Shown: positions 1 to 6,722 of the stretch, in pieces | How the letters are laid out: every line of letters starts with the position of its first letter | Position numbering within the stretch: position 1 is the first letter of the stretch | DNA from: Halanaerobiaceae bacterium | GTDB lineage: Bacteria; Bacillota; Halanaerobiia; Halanaerobiales; DTU029 | Direction of reading: 5' to 3' | NCBI GenBank assembly: GCA_012521855.1 | Contig: JAAYLO010000133.1 | Span: forward strand, 1-15,018 | Length of the DNA stretch: 15,018 bases | The notes under the pieces: generated by a model | Seen by the model: only the letters and a program-made list of their open reading frames with translations | Told to the model about the DNA's origin: nothing | The model's database searches: none | Made by a program: the position numbers and the translations under genes

Positions 1-24
1 ATATTTTGTTTTTCCTTTTTTCAC
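1..24 (-). CDS. Start of a gene running off the left edge (partial)
   Basis: On the minus strand a strong ribosome-binding site, GGGAGGTG at about 33-40, lies 8 nt before a GTG at 22-24. The GTG opens a frame reading VKKGKTKY up to the window edge. The other nearby GTG (33-35) hits a stop after three codons, so 24 is the only sensible start. Eight codons are too few to name a product; the basic start would suit either a signal peptide or a soluble protein. It lies 64 nt downstream of the 64-aa ORF and may belong to the same transcript. Confidence 0.45.
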
Positions 25-66
25 TTCTTCTTCACCTCCCTTTTTGTTTTAAAGACTCAATAAAAG

Positions 67-85
67 TACTTAATATAGTTAAGTA
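67..85. repeat. AT-rich inverted repeat (7-bp arms, 5-nt loop)
   Basis: TACTTAA (67-73) and TTAAGTA (79-85) are perfect inverted copies around TATAG. The repeat sits between the stop of the 64-aa ORF and the ribosome-binding site of the gene at the left edge. On the minus strand it is followed by CTTTTATT, so it could be a weak terminator or attenuator, or an operator for the left-edge gene. The hairpin is AT-rich and probably not very stable as RNA. Confidence 0.4.
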
Positions 86-88
86 ATT

Positions 89-283
89 TTATTCAGCCTT
101 TTTGTTTTTTTTATAATCCAGATAATCTGCTATTGCCTTGTAATTATCAACTGCATAGATAACTTCCCAGTCCTGAAGAAAACTCCCCTCATCTGTTCCC
201 CTGGCCCCTCCTGTCTCTTCATATTCCTGCCACTTCTCCAGATACTCCATGGCTATTCCTGCCTGGCAAAACTTTCTTTCCAT
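89..283 (-). CDS. Small hypothetical protein, 64 aa
   Basis: No family is recognised. The product is soluble-looking and charged, with no signal peptide or membrane segment. It has an acidic/aromatic central part (WQEYEETGG, LQDWEVIYAVDNYKAIADYLDY) and a Lys-rich end (KKNKKAE). The ATG at 281-283 is preceded by AAGGA about 7 nt upstream, a good start site. It lies 13 nt downstream of the 61-aa membrane protein, so the two are probably co-transcribed. The spacing and ribosome-binding site argue for a real gene, but conservation is unknown. Confidence 0.5.
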   Translation of the reverse strand: MERKFCQAGIAMEYLEKWQEYEETGGARGTDEGSFLQDWEVIYAVDNYKAIADYLDYKKNKKAE

Positions 284-296
284 TTGCAGTCCTTAT

Positions 297-482
297 TCAT
301 ATCCTGTCTGCAACACATTCTTCTCCATCCTTTTCATAGAGATGTTTTTCTATTTTCGCTTTCACATCTTCTATATCATAACTACCGTTATTATTTAGAA
401 GAAGTCCTATAACAGAGACTATCAGGACAAAAAGGACTATTACCACTACCTGTATTGCTGTAATATTACCCTTATCACTCAT
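297..482 (-). CDS. Small single-pass membrane protein, 61 aa
   Basis: No family is recognised. After a short polar start (MSDKGNITAIQ) there is one strongly hydrophobic segment at about residues 12-29 (VVVIVLFVLIVSVIGLLL), then a polar, charged tail with one Cys (residue 56). This architecture fits a small inner-membrane protein. Its start is oddly placed: AAGGATT sits almost directly against the ATG, closer than the spacing elsewhere in the window. The start codon or the translation efficiency is therefore uncertain. It precedes the 64-aa ORF by 13 nt and likely shares its transcript. Confidence 0.5.
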   Translation of the reverse strand: MSDKGNITAIQVVVIVLFVLIVSVIGLLLNNNGSYDIEDVKAKIEKHLYEKDGEECVADRI

Positions 483-606
483 AATCCTTCAGCCGCCAGG
501 CTTCCTTCTCAATATTTATACCTCTTTTACCTCAAAGACATCTTTAATACCAACATATCATATACATTTTAAAATATTGTCGTCATATTTTTCATTATTG
601 CAAAAC

Positions 607-641
607 AAAAAAAGCCTTCTATTTCCTTATAATCTCAAGGC
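607..641 (-). terminator. Probable intrinsic terminator of the mutS-like gene
   Basis: Reading the minus strand, GCCTT (641-637), an 18-nt loop and AAGGC (618-614) are followed directly by seven T (613-607). It lies just downstream of the stop codon at 652-654. The stem is only 5 bp and the loop is long, so the call is tentative, but the position and T-run fit. Confidence 0.45.
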
Positions 642-651
642 CTATCTTTTA

Positions 652-2463
652 TCATTCTTTTCCCCTCAGGCCAGCTTTTTTTGAAACAATCTGTTCCATG
701 GCCCTGTCTGTAATTTCAGCCGGGTAATCAAGATATTCCAGCAATTTAATGGCATTTACAGTAGTGGCTATACCCTCCTTCATGGTATAGTCAAAATGCA
801 GGCCGTCTTTCGCGACATTATCGGTAAAATGAAACAGGGAATATTTGTCCTTTAATTTATCAGCTAAATCCAGATCATGTGTGGCTATTATTGATAAGAC
901 ATTATTTTTATACAGATAATTAAGTATCTCCTGTGAAGCATATAGTCTTTCCAGTGAATTTGTCCCGGCCAGCAATTCATCAATTATACATAATGATGGG
1001 ATTTCGCAATCTACTGTCCTGATCAGTTGAAGAAGGCGTTCTGCTTCAGCAAAATAAAAACTCTTGCCCGCAACAATACTGTCTGTTCTGCTGATAGAGC
1101 TGATGATCCTTAAAAGTACCCCCCTATAACTACGGGCCGGACAGGTGCTGATAGTCTGTGCCATTAATACACAGAGCCCGACTGTCCTCAGAAAGGTTGA
1201 TTTTCCTGCCATATTTGAACCTGTTATTATTACTCCCTGATTTTTCATTGTAATGGAATTGGGTACCGGTTCTTCCAGGAGCGGGTGAAAGACCTGTTTT
1301 ATTTCCAGTTCTCTCTTTTCCTGATTCTCCTCTATTTCAGGAGTACAGTAATATTTCAGTGAATCCCGGTAGGAAACCAGTGCAAGAAAAACATCAATCT
1401 CCCCGATCGGCCCGTATATTTTCTTTAATTCATCCTGGTTTTTTTTCATCTCAGTAAGGGCCGAATTGAAGTTCCTTATCTCCAGCAGAAATAAGATATT
1501 TATGTATTCCATGAGAAAATCTAGATCACTGTTACTGTTCCTGGGGATTAAAAAGCTTATCTTCCTGGTCAGGGGTCTGGTTCTTTTCACCAGATCCTTC
1601 AATTCTTCCCGGTATTCTTTAATAATATCAATATCAAGTGAAGAAATCCTGCCGGCAGTTTTAATTAATGAAACCAGATATGAAATGGATTCTACAGGTA
1701 ATTCATTCAGATAGGTCTTTTTAAAATTGTGAATTATAATCATATTAAGTGACATTATAAAAAACAGATATAAAAATGAAATTCCGCCATAAAAGAAAAA
1801 TGATAAAATCACCAGAAAAGCGATAAAAGCAAGTAGTGTAAAAAGAAAGCCAAAAGGTGTAGAATCAGGCAGCTCACTCCAGAGAAGCTCAACCAGGCTG
1901 TTATCATTTTGATAGCCCAGTTTTAACAATTCGAGGCCGACGGCTTCCCGTTTATTTTTATCCTCCTGGAAACCGCTTATGATTGTATCTCTCTTTACGA
2001 TATCTCCAATATTATAAAGCGGGCTTCTCAGAATATTATACAATACACTCTCCCCTGGCGAAGTCAGGGTATAATCCATCCCTGTATAAACTTCATCCAG
2101 ATTCAGATCCTGCCAGGTCTGATCATCTACAAAAAGATTTTCCCGGCTGGCATTATCCTTTCTCTCTCCGGTTTCTTTCTCAGAAATCCTGTTATACAAT
2201 GTTTTAATCACACTCAACTCTATCCTGCGTTTTTTCTTTTTTGTCCAGATCTCATGTAATTTAATCCGCCTTTTTTTCAGTTCATATTCTTTATATTTCT
2301 TTAATAAGAGAAAATAAAAGGGCAAAAAAATAATACTGAGGGATAAATATAATATTCCTGCTCTGTGTAAAAGCACAACATAGATATAATATATGTTGAA
2401 AAATAATAAGAGGAGAAAGTATATAACAAGCTTCATTTTTTCTTTTTTCATGTCAGTCCACAC
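652..2463 (-). CDS. Membrane-anchored MutS-family ATPase (MutS-like, not mismatch-repair MutS)
   Basis: This is a DNA-dependent-ATPase-like protein of the MutS superfamily. Residue numbers are for the longest frame, 614 aa from an ATG at 2496. Walker A is GSNMAGKS at 426-433. Walker B and the following loop are CIIDELLAGTNSLER (503-517, D506/E507). An ATHD switch is at 538-541, and the typical MutS tail (YTMKEGIATTVNAIKLL) is at about 570-586. There is no N-terminal mismatch-recognition domain; instead hydrophobic pairs lie at about 22-66 and 214-257, predicting four membrane segments. The ATPase part would be cytoplasmic. Start choice: the ATG at 2496 has AAGGA 16 nt away, too far. The GTG at 2461-2463 has AAAGGA followed by a 6-nt spacer, so it is preferred, giving 603 aa. 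This membrane-type subfamily occurs in Firmicutes and Bacteroidetes and has no settled function; a role in mismatch repair should not be assumed. Confidence 0.88.
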   Translation of the reverse strand: MWTDMKKEKMKLVIYFLLLLFFNIYYIYVVLLHRAGILYLSLSIIFLPFYFLLLKKYKEYELKKRRIKLHEIWTKKKKRRIELSVIKTLYNRISEKETGERKDNASRENLFVDDQTWQDLNLDEVYTGMDYTLTSPGESVLYNILRSPLYNIGDIVKRDTIISGFQEDKNKREAVGLELLKLGYQNDNSLVELLWSELPDSTPFGFLFTLLAFIAFLVILSFFFYGGISFLYLFFIMSLNMIIIHNFKKTYLNELPVESISYLVSLIKTAGRISSLDIDIIKEYREELKDLVKRTRPLTRKISFLIPRNSNSDLDFLMEYINILFLLEIRNFNSALTEMKKNQDELKKIYGPIGEIDVFLALVSYRDSLKYYCTPEIEENQEKRELEIKQVFHPLLEEPVPNSITMKNQGVIITGSNMAGKSTFLRTVGLCVLMAQTISTCPARSYRGVLLRIISSISRTDSIVAGKSFYFAEAERLLQLIRTVDCEIPSLCIIDELLAGTNSLERLYASQEILNYLYKNNVLSIIATHDLDLADKLKDKYSLFHFTDNVAKDGLHFDYTMKEGIATTVNAIKLLEYLDYPAEITDRAMEQIVSKKAGLRGKE

Positions 2464-2501
2464 CCTTGATCCTTTTATCCAGTGTATTTTTATCATAATT
2501 T

Positions 2502-2561
2502 CTACATATTTATCCTTTTCCCTTCAATTTTTGGCACTTTACACAAAAAAGATCCTGTCAT
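2502..2561 (-). CDS. Candidate 19-aa small ORF upstream of the mutS-like gene
   Basis: On the minus strand GGGAG lies 7 nt before an ATG (2559-2561). It opens 19 codons (MTGSFLCKVPKIEGKRINM) ending in TAG at 2502-2504. The stop is 5 nt before the upstream ATG of the mutS-like frame (2494-2496), in a different frame. It could be a leader ORF coupling translation, or chance. The evidence is only the ribosome-binding site and the position. Confidence 0.22.
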   Translation of the reverse strand: MTGSFLCKVPKIEGKRINM

Positions 2562-2577
2562 ATGCCAGCTCCCTTTT

Positions 2578-2811
2578 TTATTTTGATCTCCTGTTCTTTT
2601 TACGGCCAGTACTGTTATCTAATTTCCCCTGATATTTTTCCAGCAAGTCAAGTAAAATACTCTGACAACTGGCATAGGCAATATATTGTCCTGCAATTAC
2701 ATCAGCCACTCCTTCCAGCTCATACTCCTTTGATAAAGATTTTTTCAGACAGCTGTTCTTCAAACTCTCAAGTGCATCTATACACTGTTCCAGGTCATCC
2801 AATATATCCAC
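2578..2811 (-). CDS. Small helical hypothetical protein, 77 aa
   Basis: No family is recognised. The sequence reads as two or three amphipathic helices (residues 1-31 and 34-62), contains three Cys (10, 21, 49), and ends in a basic tail (GRKKNRRSK). It has no signal peptide or membrane segment. The start is GTG at 2809-2811 preceded by AGGTGAGGAA, an acceptable ribosome-binding site. A promoter-like TTGAAA-17-TAAAAT lies about 86 nt upstream. It precedes the mutS-like gene by about 115 nt (81 nt to that gene's alternative ATG) on the same strand and may be co-transcribed with it; whether they work together is unknown. Confidence 0.55.
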   Translation of the reverse strand: MDILDDLEQCIDALESLKNSCLKKSLSKEYELEGVADVIAGQYIAYASCQSILLDLLEKYQGKLDNSTGRKKNRRSK

Positions 2812-2896
2812 TTCCTCACCTGCCTTTGAATTATACTGGATTTTTTTACTCGTCTCATATTTTTAATAACATATTTGTTAATTTTTTGCAATATTT

Positions 2897-2925
2897 ATTT
2901 TATTTTAAATTACTATTTTTTTCAA
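2897..2925 (-). promoter_or_regulatory. Sigma-A-type promoter for the 77-aa/mutS-like transcript
   Basis: On the minus strand TTGAAA (2925-2920), a 17-nt spacer and TAAAAT (2902-2897) match the vegetative consensus well. The start codon of the 77-aa gene is about 86 nt downstream. The surrounding sequence is very AT-rich, which raises the chance of a false match. Confidence 0.45.
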
Positions 2926-3024
2926 GTGCTTTTTATAAAAAAGGTAAATTTTGCTTAAAAAAGATAAATTCTAGCCAGAAGGAAATAGTCTTTTTCCGGC
3001 GAATTATTTATGCAGGTGATATTT

Positions 3025-3900
3025 ATGTCAAATGAACATTTACTGCACAGATCATTATTATTGATATCTATTGTCCTGATTATTACATACCTGATTCCTG
3101 TTCCTGCCCCTGGAGAATCCACAACTCTTTTCATCAATGCAGGGGAGATAAAACAGGGGGAATTGCTTATTATAAGTACTGGTGAAAGCGGAATAGTAAA
3201 AAAAGCAATCTTTAATAATGTAGAGTACGGTTTTTATCAGGATAAAGAAAACGGAACTGATATCTGCCTGATACCTGTTTCCTACTGGCTTGACCCCGGT
3301 ACTTACAGGCTGGAGATAATGGGGGACAAAGTAAAGATTAAAAGAGAGATTCAGGTTCTGCCCGGAGCTTTCGTGGAAAGCCGTATTACTGTCGACAGTA
3401 CACAGGAAGAGCTGATCAGGCCTGAAAATGAAGAAACGATTGGCAGAAAAGAAATGAATAACCAGTTAATAAAAGAAACCAGATCAAAATCTAACCCTGA
3501 AAAAATCTGGCAGGGCAATTTTATCTGGCCGGTGGAAGGTACAATAACTACCAGCTTTGGAGCTACAAGATATGTTAACGGAATATTGAACAACCGTCAT
3601 TCCGGAATTGATATTGCTGCCCCCAGAGGGACTGAAGTCAAGGCTGCAGGGAATGGCATTGTCAAATTATCTGCAGAACTCCTTGTCACCGGAAATACTA
3701 TCATTATCGATCACGGCTGGAATGTTTTCAGCTCATATTGCCACCTGGACCGCCTGAATGTTAAAAGCGGTGATACAGTTAAAAAAGGGGATATTATTGG
3801 TACTGTGGGCTCCACAGGTTTTTCTACTGGCCCGCATCTTCACTGGGCGGTAACTGTTCATGGAGTCTTTGTTAACCCGGAAGAATTTCTGGATAAATGA
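3025..3900 (+). CDS. Secreted M23 (LytM-type) zinc metallopeptidase, 291 aa
   Basis: Likely a peptidoglycan endopeptidase acting outside the cytoplasmic membrane, where M23 enzymes cut peptide cross-links. Residues 1-30 form a signal peptide or N-terminal anchor (hydrophobic LLLISIVLIITYLIPVP). Residues about 35-115 form a beta-rich domain resembling the one preceding M23 in other such proteins. A polar linker rich in Glu, Lys and Asn follows at about 118-160, and the M23 domain spans about 168-291. The zinc and catalytic residues are present: H192 and D196 (HSGID), H240 (YCHLD), and H271/H273 (HLHW), so it should be active. The start at 3025 is chosen because AGGTGA lies 5 nt upstream; the ATG at 3010 has no such site. 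It stands alone, divergent from the 77-aa gene and convergent with the dehydrogenase 26 nt away. Confidence 0.9.
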   Translation: MSNEHLLHRSLLLISIVLIITYLIPVPAPGESTTLFINAGEIKQGELLIISTGESGIVKKAIFNNVEYGFYQDKENGTDICLIPVSYWLDPGTYRLEIMGDKVKIKREIQVLPGAFVESRITVDSTQEELIRPENEETIGRKEMNNQLIKETRSKSNPEKIWQGNFIWPVEGTITTSFGATRYVNGILNNRHSGIDIAAPRGTEVKAAGNGIVKLSAELLVTGNTIIIDHGWNVFSSYCHLDRLNVKSGDTVKKGDIIGTVGSTGFSTGPHLHWAVTVHGVFVNPEEFLDK

Positions 3901-3926
3901 TCTTTTTAAGAAAAACCGGAAATATA

Positions 3927-5129
3927 TCACAACCTCCTTCTAATGATTTCCTTTATCTGCTCTTTATCAAGTTTAACTGGATTATTTTTATTATCCGTTT
4001 TTTCCGCAATCCTGTCCAGGTCAGCTGTACTTATCCCGTATTCTCCAAGACGGGGTATTTCAAGGATTTCAACCCATTCCCGTAGTTTCTCAATCAGAAT
4101 CTCACAGTAATAATCACGGTCATGAGAAAGATCAATATTTAACTCCTCCCCGGAATTGCTAATGATCTGTCCTGCCCTTGCGTATTTCTCAAGATAGTAA
4201 TCCGCCTCTTCTGTCCCATCTTCCTTTAAACATTTTATATTAAGGGCAATAGCCTCAGCCAGAAGAGTACCACAGACAACACCGTGAGGAATATTAAAAA
4301 AGCCGCCGACTGGTGAAGCAAGCCCGTGAATAACCCCCAACCCGGCATTGGCCAGTGTTATTCCGGAAACAAGTGAAGCATAGGCCATCTTTGACCTGAG
4401 CTCCAGATTATCCCCCTCCCCGGTACTGACCGGAAGCAGAGATTGAGCAGCAAATTCTATTCCCCTTATGGCGAGAGAATCAGTCAATGGTGATGCTTTT
4501 GTCGAGCTATATGATTCCAGCAATTGGGTCAGGGCATCAAGACCGCTGGCAGCTGTTACTTCCGGGGGACAGCTTACCGTCAATTCAGGATCAATAAGGG
4601 CTATATCAGGAACAAAATTGTCATGGCGGAGAGATTTTTTGAAACCATCAGCTCCTACCCTGCTTAAAACAGCATTTTTGGTCGCTTCACTACCGGTACC
4701 GGATGTTGTAGGTACTGCTACAAAAGGAATCTTTTCTCCATCATGAAGCTTGCCTGTTCCTACACCCTCCAGGTAATTCATGACAGAATCATTTTTTGTC
4801 AAAAGGGCAGAAACTGCCTTGCCTGTATCCAGCACACTGCCTCCCCCTATTGCCACTACCAGATCCAGGGAGCTTTCACGGTAACGGCCTGTAATCTCAT
4901 CAACGATATCAGGAGAAGGCTCTCCATGTACAGTTTCTGTAAAGGCTTTTATTGATCTCTTCCCAAGTAAAGACACCAACTCCTCACAGGCACTGGAATT
5001 CCGGAATGAATTTCCCGTAATTATCAATACCTTATCACCATAATCTGCAATTATTTCAGGAAGCTTTTTTATAAAAGAGGGGCCAAATTTGATTACCGGG
5101 ATCCCCGCAAATTCAAATTTTTTTACCAT
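3927..5129 (-). CDS. Iron-containing (group III) alcohol dehydrogenase, 400 aa
   Basis: An NAD(P)-dependent cytoplasmic dehydrogenase of the PF00465 family, interconverting an alcohol and an aldehyde or ketone; the substrate is not evident. Length and motifs are normal: the dinucleotide-binding GGGSVLD at 95-101, the PTTSGTGSE stretch at 140-148, and metal-site regions around D198, H268 (VIHG) and H282 (PHG). One usual metal ligand differs: the motif reads GLDALTQ, so position 202 is Gln where FucO/YqhD-like enzymes have His. Related dehydrogenases also carry this variant (from memory), so loss of activity is not implied, but metal preference may differ. The ATG overlaps the end of the LsrG-like gene by 7 nt and GAGGG lies 9 nt upstream, indicating translational coupling and joint action. 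Confidence 0.93.
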   Translation of the reverse strand: MVKKFEFAGIPVIKFGPSFIKKLPEIIADYGDKVLIITGNSFRNSSACEELVSLLGKRSIKAFTETVHGEPSPDIVDEITGRYRESSLDLVVAIGGGSVLDTGKAVSALLTKNDSVMNYLEGVGTGKLHDGEKIPFVAVPTTSGTGSEATKNAVLSRVGADGFKKSLRHDNFVPDIALIDPELTVSCPPEVTAASGLDALTQLLESYSSTKASPLTDSLAIRGIEFAAQSLLPVSTGEGDNLELRSKMAYASLVSGITLANAGLGVIHGLASPVGGFFNIPHGVVCGTLLAEAIALNIKCLKEDGTEEADYYLEKYARAGQIISNSGEELNIDLSHDRDYYCEILIEKLREWVEILEIPRLGEYGISTADLDRIAEKTDNKNNPVKLDKEQIKEIIRRRL

Positions 5130-5431
5130 CTGTCTTTTCCCTCCGGTACAATTACCTCATGTTTAATTCCTTTACGGGGCTTCGCCATCCAGTCAGCAAC
5201 CGTATCCCTCCATTTCTGGTAGTGTTCAGTCTCCTTATGTGCCTGAACCGCTTCTTCAGACTCATATACTTCATATAATGTAAACCTTGCCGGATCTTCC
5301 TTGCTTTGCAGAACATCAAAACGGTAATTGCCCGGTTCCTGAGTAGTTTTATTATGGTTTTCAATCGTAGCCTTTTTGAAATCCTCTATCCTGTCCTCTT
5401 TTACATATACCTCTACCACATAAACCACCAT
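5123..5431 (-). CDS. LsrG-like ABM-family enzyme (putative quinol monooxygenase/isomerase), 102 aa
   Basis: A dimeric alpha/beta-barrel protein of the antibiotic-biosynthesis-monooxygenase fold. The sequence strongly recalls LsrG, the isomerase acting on phosphorylated autoinducer-2. Shared elements (from memory) include NH at 25-26, PGNYRFDVLQ at 33-42, the F-x-L-Y-E-x-Y block at about 50-56, the HK and HY pairs at 65-66 and 70-71, and PRK at 85-87. ABM proteins can instead be cofactor-free oxygenases, which is less attractive in an anaerobe. The start at 5429-5431 is fixed by GGAGGT 7 nt upstream; a longer in-frame reading to 5491 has no such site. No lsrK, lsrB or lsrF is in the window, so a true AI-2 role is unproven. 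Its partner is evidently the overlapping dehydrogenase downstream. Confidence 0.82.
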   Translation of the reverse strand: MVVYVVEVYVKEDRIEDFKKATIENHNKTTQEPGNYRFDVLQSKEDPARFTLYEVYESEEAVQAHKETEHYQKWRDTVADWMAKPRKGIKHEVIVPEGKDRW

Positions 5432-5468
5432 GAAAAATACCTCCTTAAAAAATACTGAATTTACCTTT

Positions 5469-5477
5469 ATTTTATCA
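5469..5477 (-). promoter_or_regulatory. Possible extended -10 element for the LsrG-like/dehydrogenase operon
   Basis: On the minus strand TGATAAAAT (5477-5469) matches an extended -10 (TGnTAAAAT), about 38 nt before the start codon at 5431. No convincing -35 box is seen at 16-18 nt, so the call rests on the extended -10 alone. Confidence 0.3.
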
Positions 5478-5511
5478 TGTAAAATAGACAAATAAAAGTA
5501 TGATAATGAAC

Positions 5512-5541
5512 TTGAAATTATGCATAAAAATGTATTACAAT
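5512..5541 (+). promoter_or_regulatory. Sigma-A-type promoter of ald
   Basis: TTGAAA (5512-5517), an 18-nt spacer and TACAAT (5536-5541), about 44 nt before the ald start codon. A second -10-like TATAAT follows at 5541-5546. The region is shared with the divergent LsrG-like operon. Confidence 0.5.
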
Positions 5542-5584
5542 ATAATTATTCAAAATTATATGAGTAGAAGAGGAGAAAAGGAAA

Positions 5585-6706
5585 ATGATAATTGGTGTGC
5601 CTGTGGAAATAAAAAATTTTGAAAACAGGGTAGGCATCACAGCTGCCGGTGTCAATGCCCTGAAAGAATACGGCCATCAGGTCCTTGTCCAGAAAGGAGC
5701 CGGACTTGGCAGCGGGATCACTGATGAGGAGTACAGGAAAGCTGGTGCTGAAATAGTATCCAGTGCCGGTGAGATCTACGAAAGGGCTGAAATGATTATC
5801 AAGATCAAAGAACCCCTGCCTCAGGAATATGATTACCTGAAAAGAGAACAGATTATCTTTACTTACCTGCACCTGGCCGCAGATGAGGACTTAACCAGGA
5901 TGCTGCTGGAAAAAGAAGTAACCGCTATAGCCTATGAAACTGTCCAACTGAAAGACGGTTCCCTCCCGCTGCTGATCCCTATGAGTGAGGTAGCAGGACG
6001 TCTTTCAATACAGGCAGGAGCGTATTTCCTTGAAAAACCTCAGGGAGGAAGCGGGGTTCTGCTGGGCGGAGTGCCAGGGGTCAAGCCGGCAAAGGTAGTA
6101 ATACTGGGCGGTGGTTCTGTTGGAATCAATGCAGCCCGTATGGCAGTCGGACTGGGTGCTGAAGTAACCATCCTTGATATCAGTGTACCCCGTTTGCGGT
6201 ATCTTGATGAAATCTTCAATAGCAGGGCAAAAACACTGATGTCAAACAAATACAATATAGCAGAAGAAACAGCAGATGCTGATCTTGTAATAGGGGCAGT
6301 CCTGATACCTGGAGGAAGGACACCTGCACTGATAACAGAGGAAATGGTAAAGAACATGAAAGAAGGTTCAGTGATTGTAGATGTAGCCATAGACCAGGGC
6401 GGCTGTGTTGAAACAACTTATCCTACAACCCATGATAATCCTGTATTTATTAAACATGGTGTTATACACTATTCAGTATCAAATATGCCTGGAGCTGTTG
6501 CCAGGACCTCAACCTTTGCCCTGACAAATGCCACTCTTCCCTATGTAATGGAACTGGCCAATAAAGGGCTTGAACGGGCTGTTGAAGAAAACAGGGCCCT
6601 TTATGCGGGGGTAAATACCTATCATGGAAAACTTACCTGCAAGCCTGTCGCTGAAGCCTTTAATATGGAATATACATCTCTTGAAGATGCATTAAAAGGC
6701 CAGTAA
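5585..6706 (+). CDS. ald: Alanine dehydrogenase, 373 aa
   Basis: Catalyses L-alanine + NAD+ + water to pyruvate + ammonia + NADH and the reverse, in the cytoplasm as a hexamer. In fermenters the amination direction can dispose of reductant as alanine. The full-length family is present. Substrate and catalytic residues fall at the canonical numbers R15, K75 (IKEP), H96 (YLHLA) and D270 (VDVAIDQGG). The Rossmann motif GGGSVG is at 175-180, with the NAD-ribose-binding acidic residue D198. The C-terminal part (SNMPGAVARTSTFALTNAT) is also typical. The start ATG has AGGAG about 9 nt upstream. The gene is monocistronic, with its own promoter and a terminator whose stem includes part of the stop codon. 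Confidence 0.97.
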   Translation: MIIGVPVEIKNFENRVGITAAGVNALKEYGHQVLVQKGAGLGSGITDEEYRKAGAEIVSSAGEIYERAEMIIKIKEPLPQEYDYLKREQIIFTYLHLAADEDLTRMLLEKEVTAIAYETVQLKDGSLPLLIPMSEVAGRLSIQAGAYFLEKPQGGSGVLLGGVPGVKPAKVVILGGGSVGINAARMAVGLGAEVTILDISVPRLRYLDEIFNSRAKTLMSNKYNIAEETADADLVIGAVLIPGGRTPALITEEMVKNMKEGSVIVDVAIDQGGCVETTYPTTHDNPVFIKHGVIHYSVSNMPGAVARTSTFALTNATLPYVMELANKGLERAVEENRALYAGVNTYHGKLTCKPVAEAFNMEYTSLEDALKGQ

Positions 6707-6720
6707 AATACTGGCCTTTT
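6694..6720. terminator. Bidirectional intrinsic terminator between ald and the PAS ORF
   Basis: AAAAGGCCAGT (6694-6704) and ACTGGCCTTTT (6710-6720) form a perfect 11-bp stem with a 5-nt loop. It is flanked by A on one side and T on the other, so it can end transcription both ways. It overlaps the ald stop codon (6704-6706) and ends 2 nt before the stop codon of the minus-strand ORF (6723-6725). Confidence 0.93.
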
Positions 6721-6722
6721 TA

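Noticed and set aside
2552..2571. Near-palindrome CTGGCATATGACAG as an operator
   Set aside because: It has one mismatched pair, only a single copy, and overlaps the candidate small ORF; there is not enough to call a binding site.
6040..6416. Minus-strand open frames opposite ald
   Set aside because: They are Pro/Ser/Leu-rich shadows of ald with no start signals.
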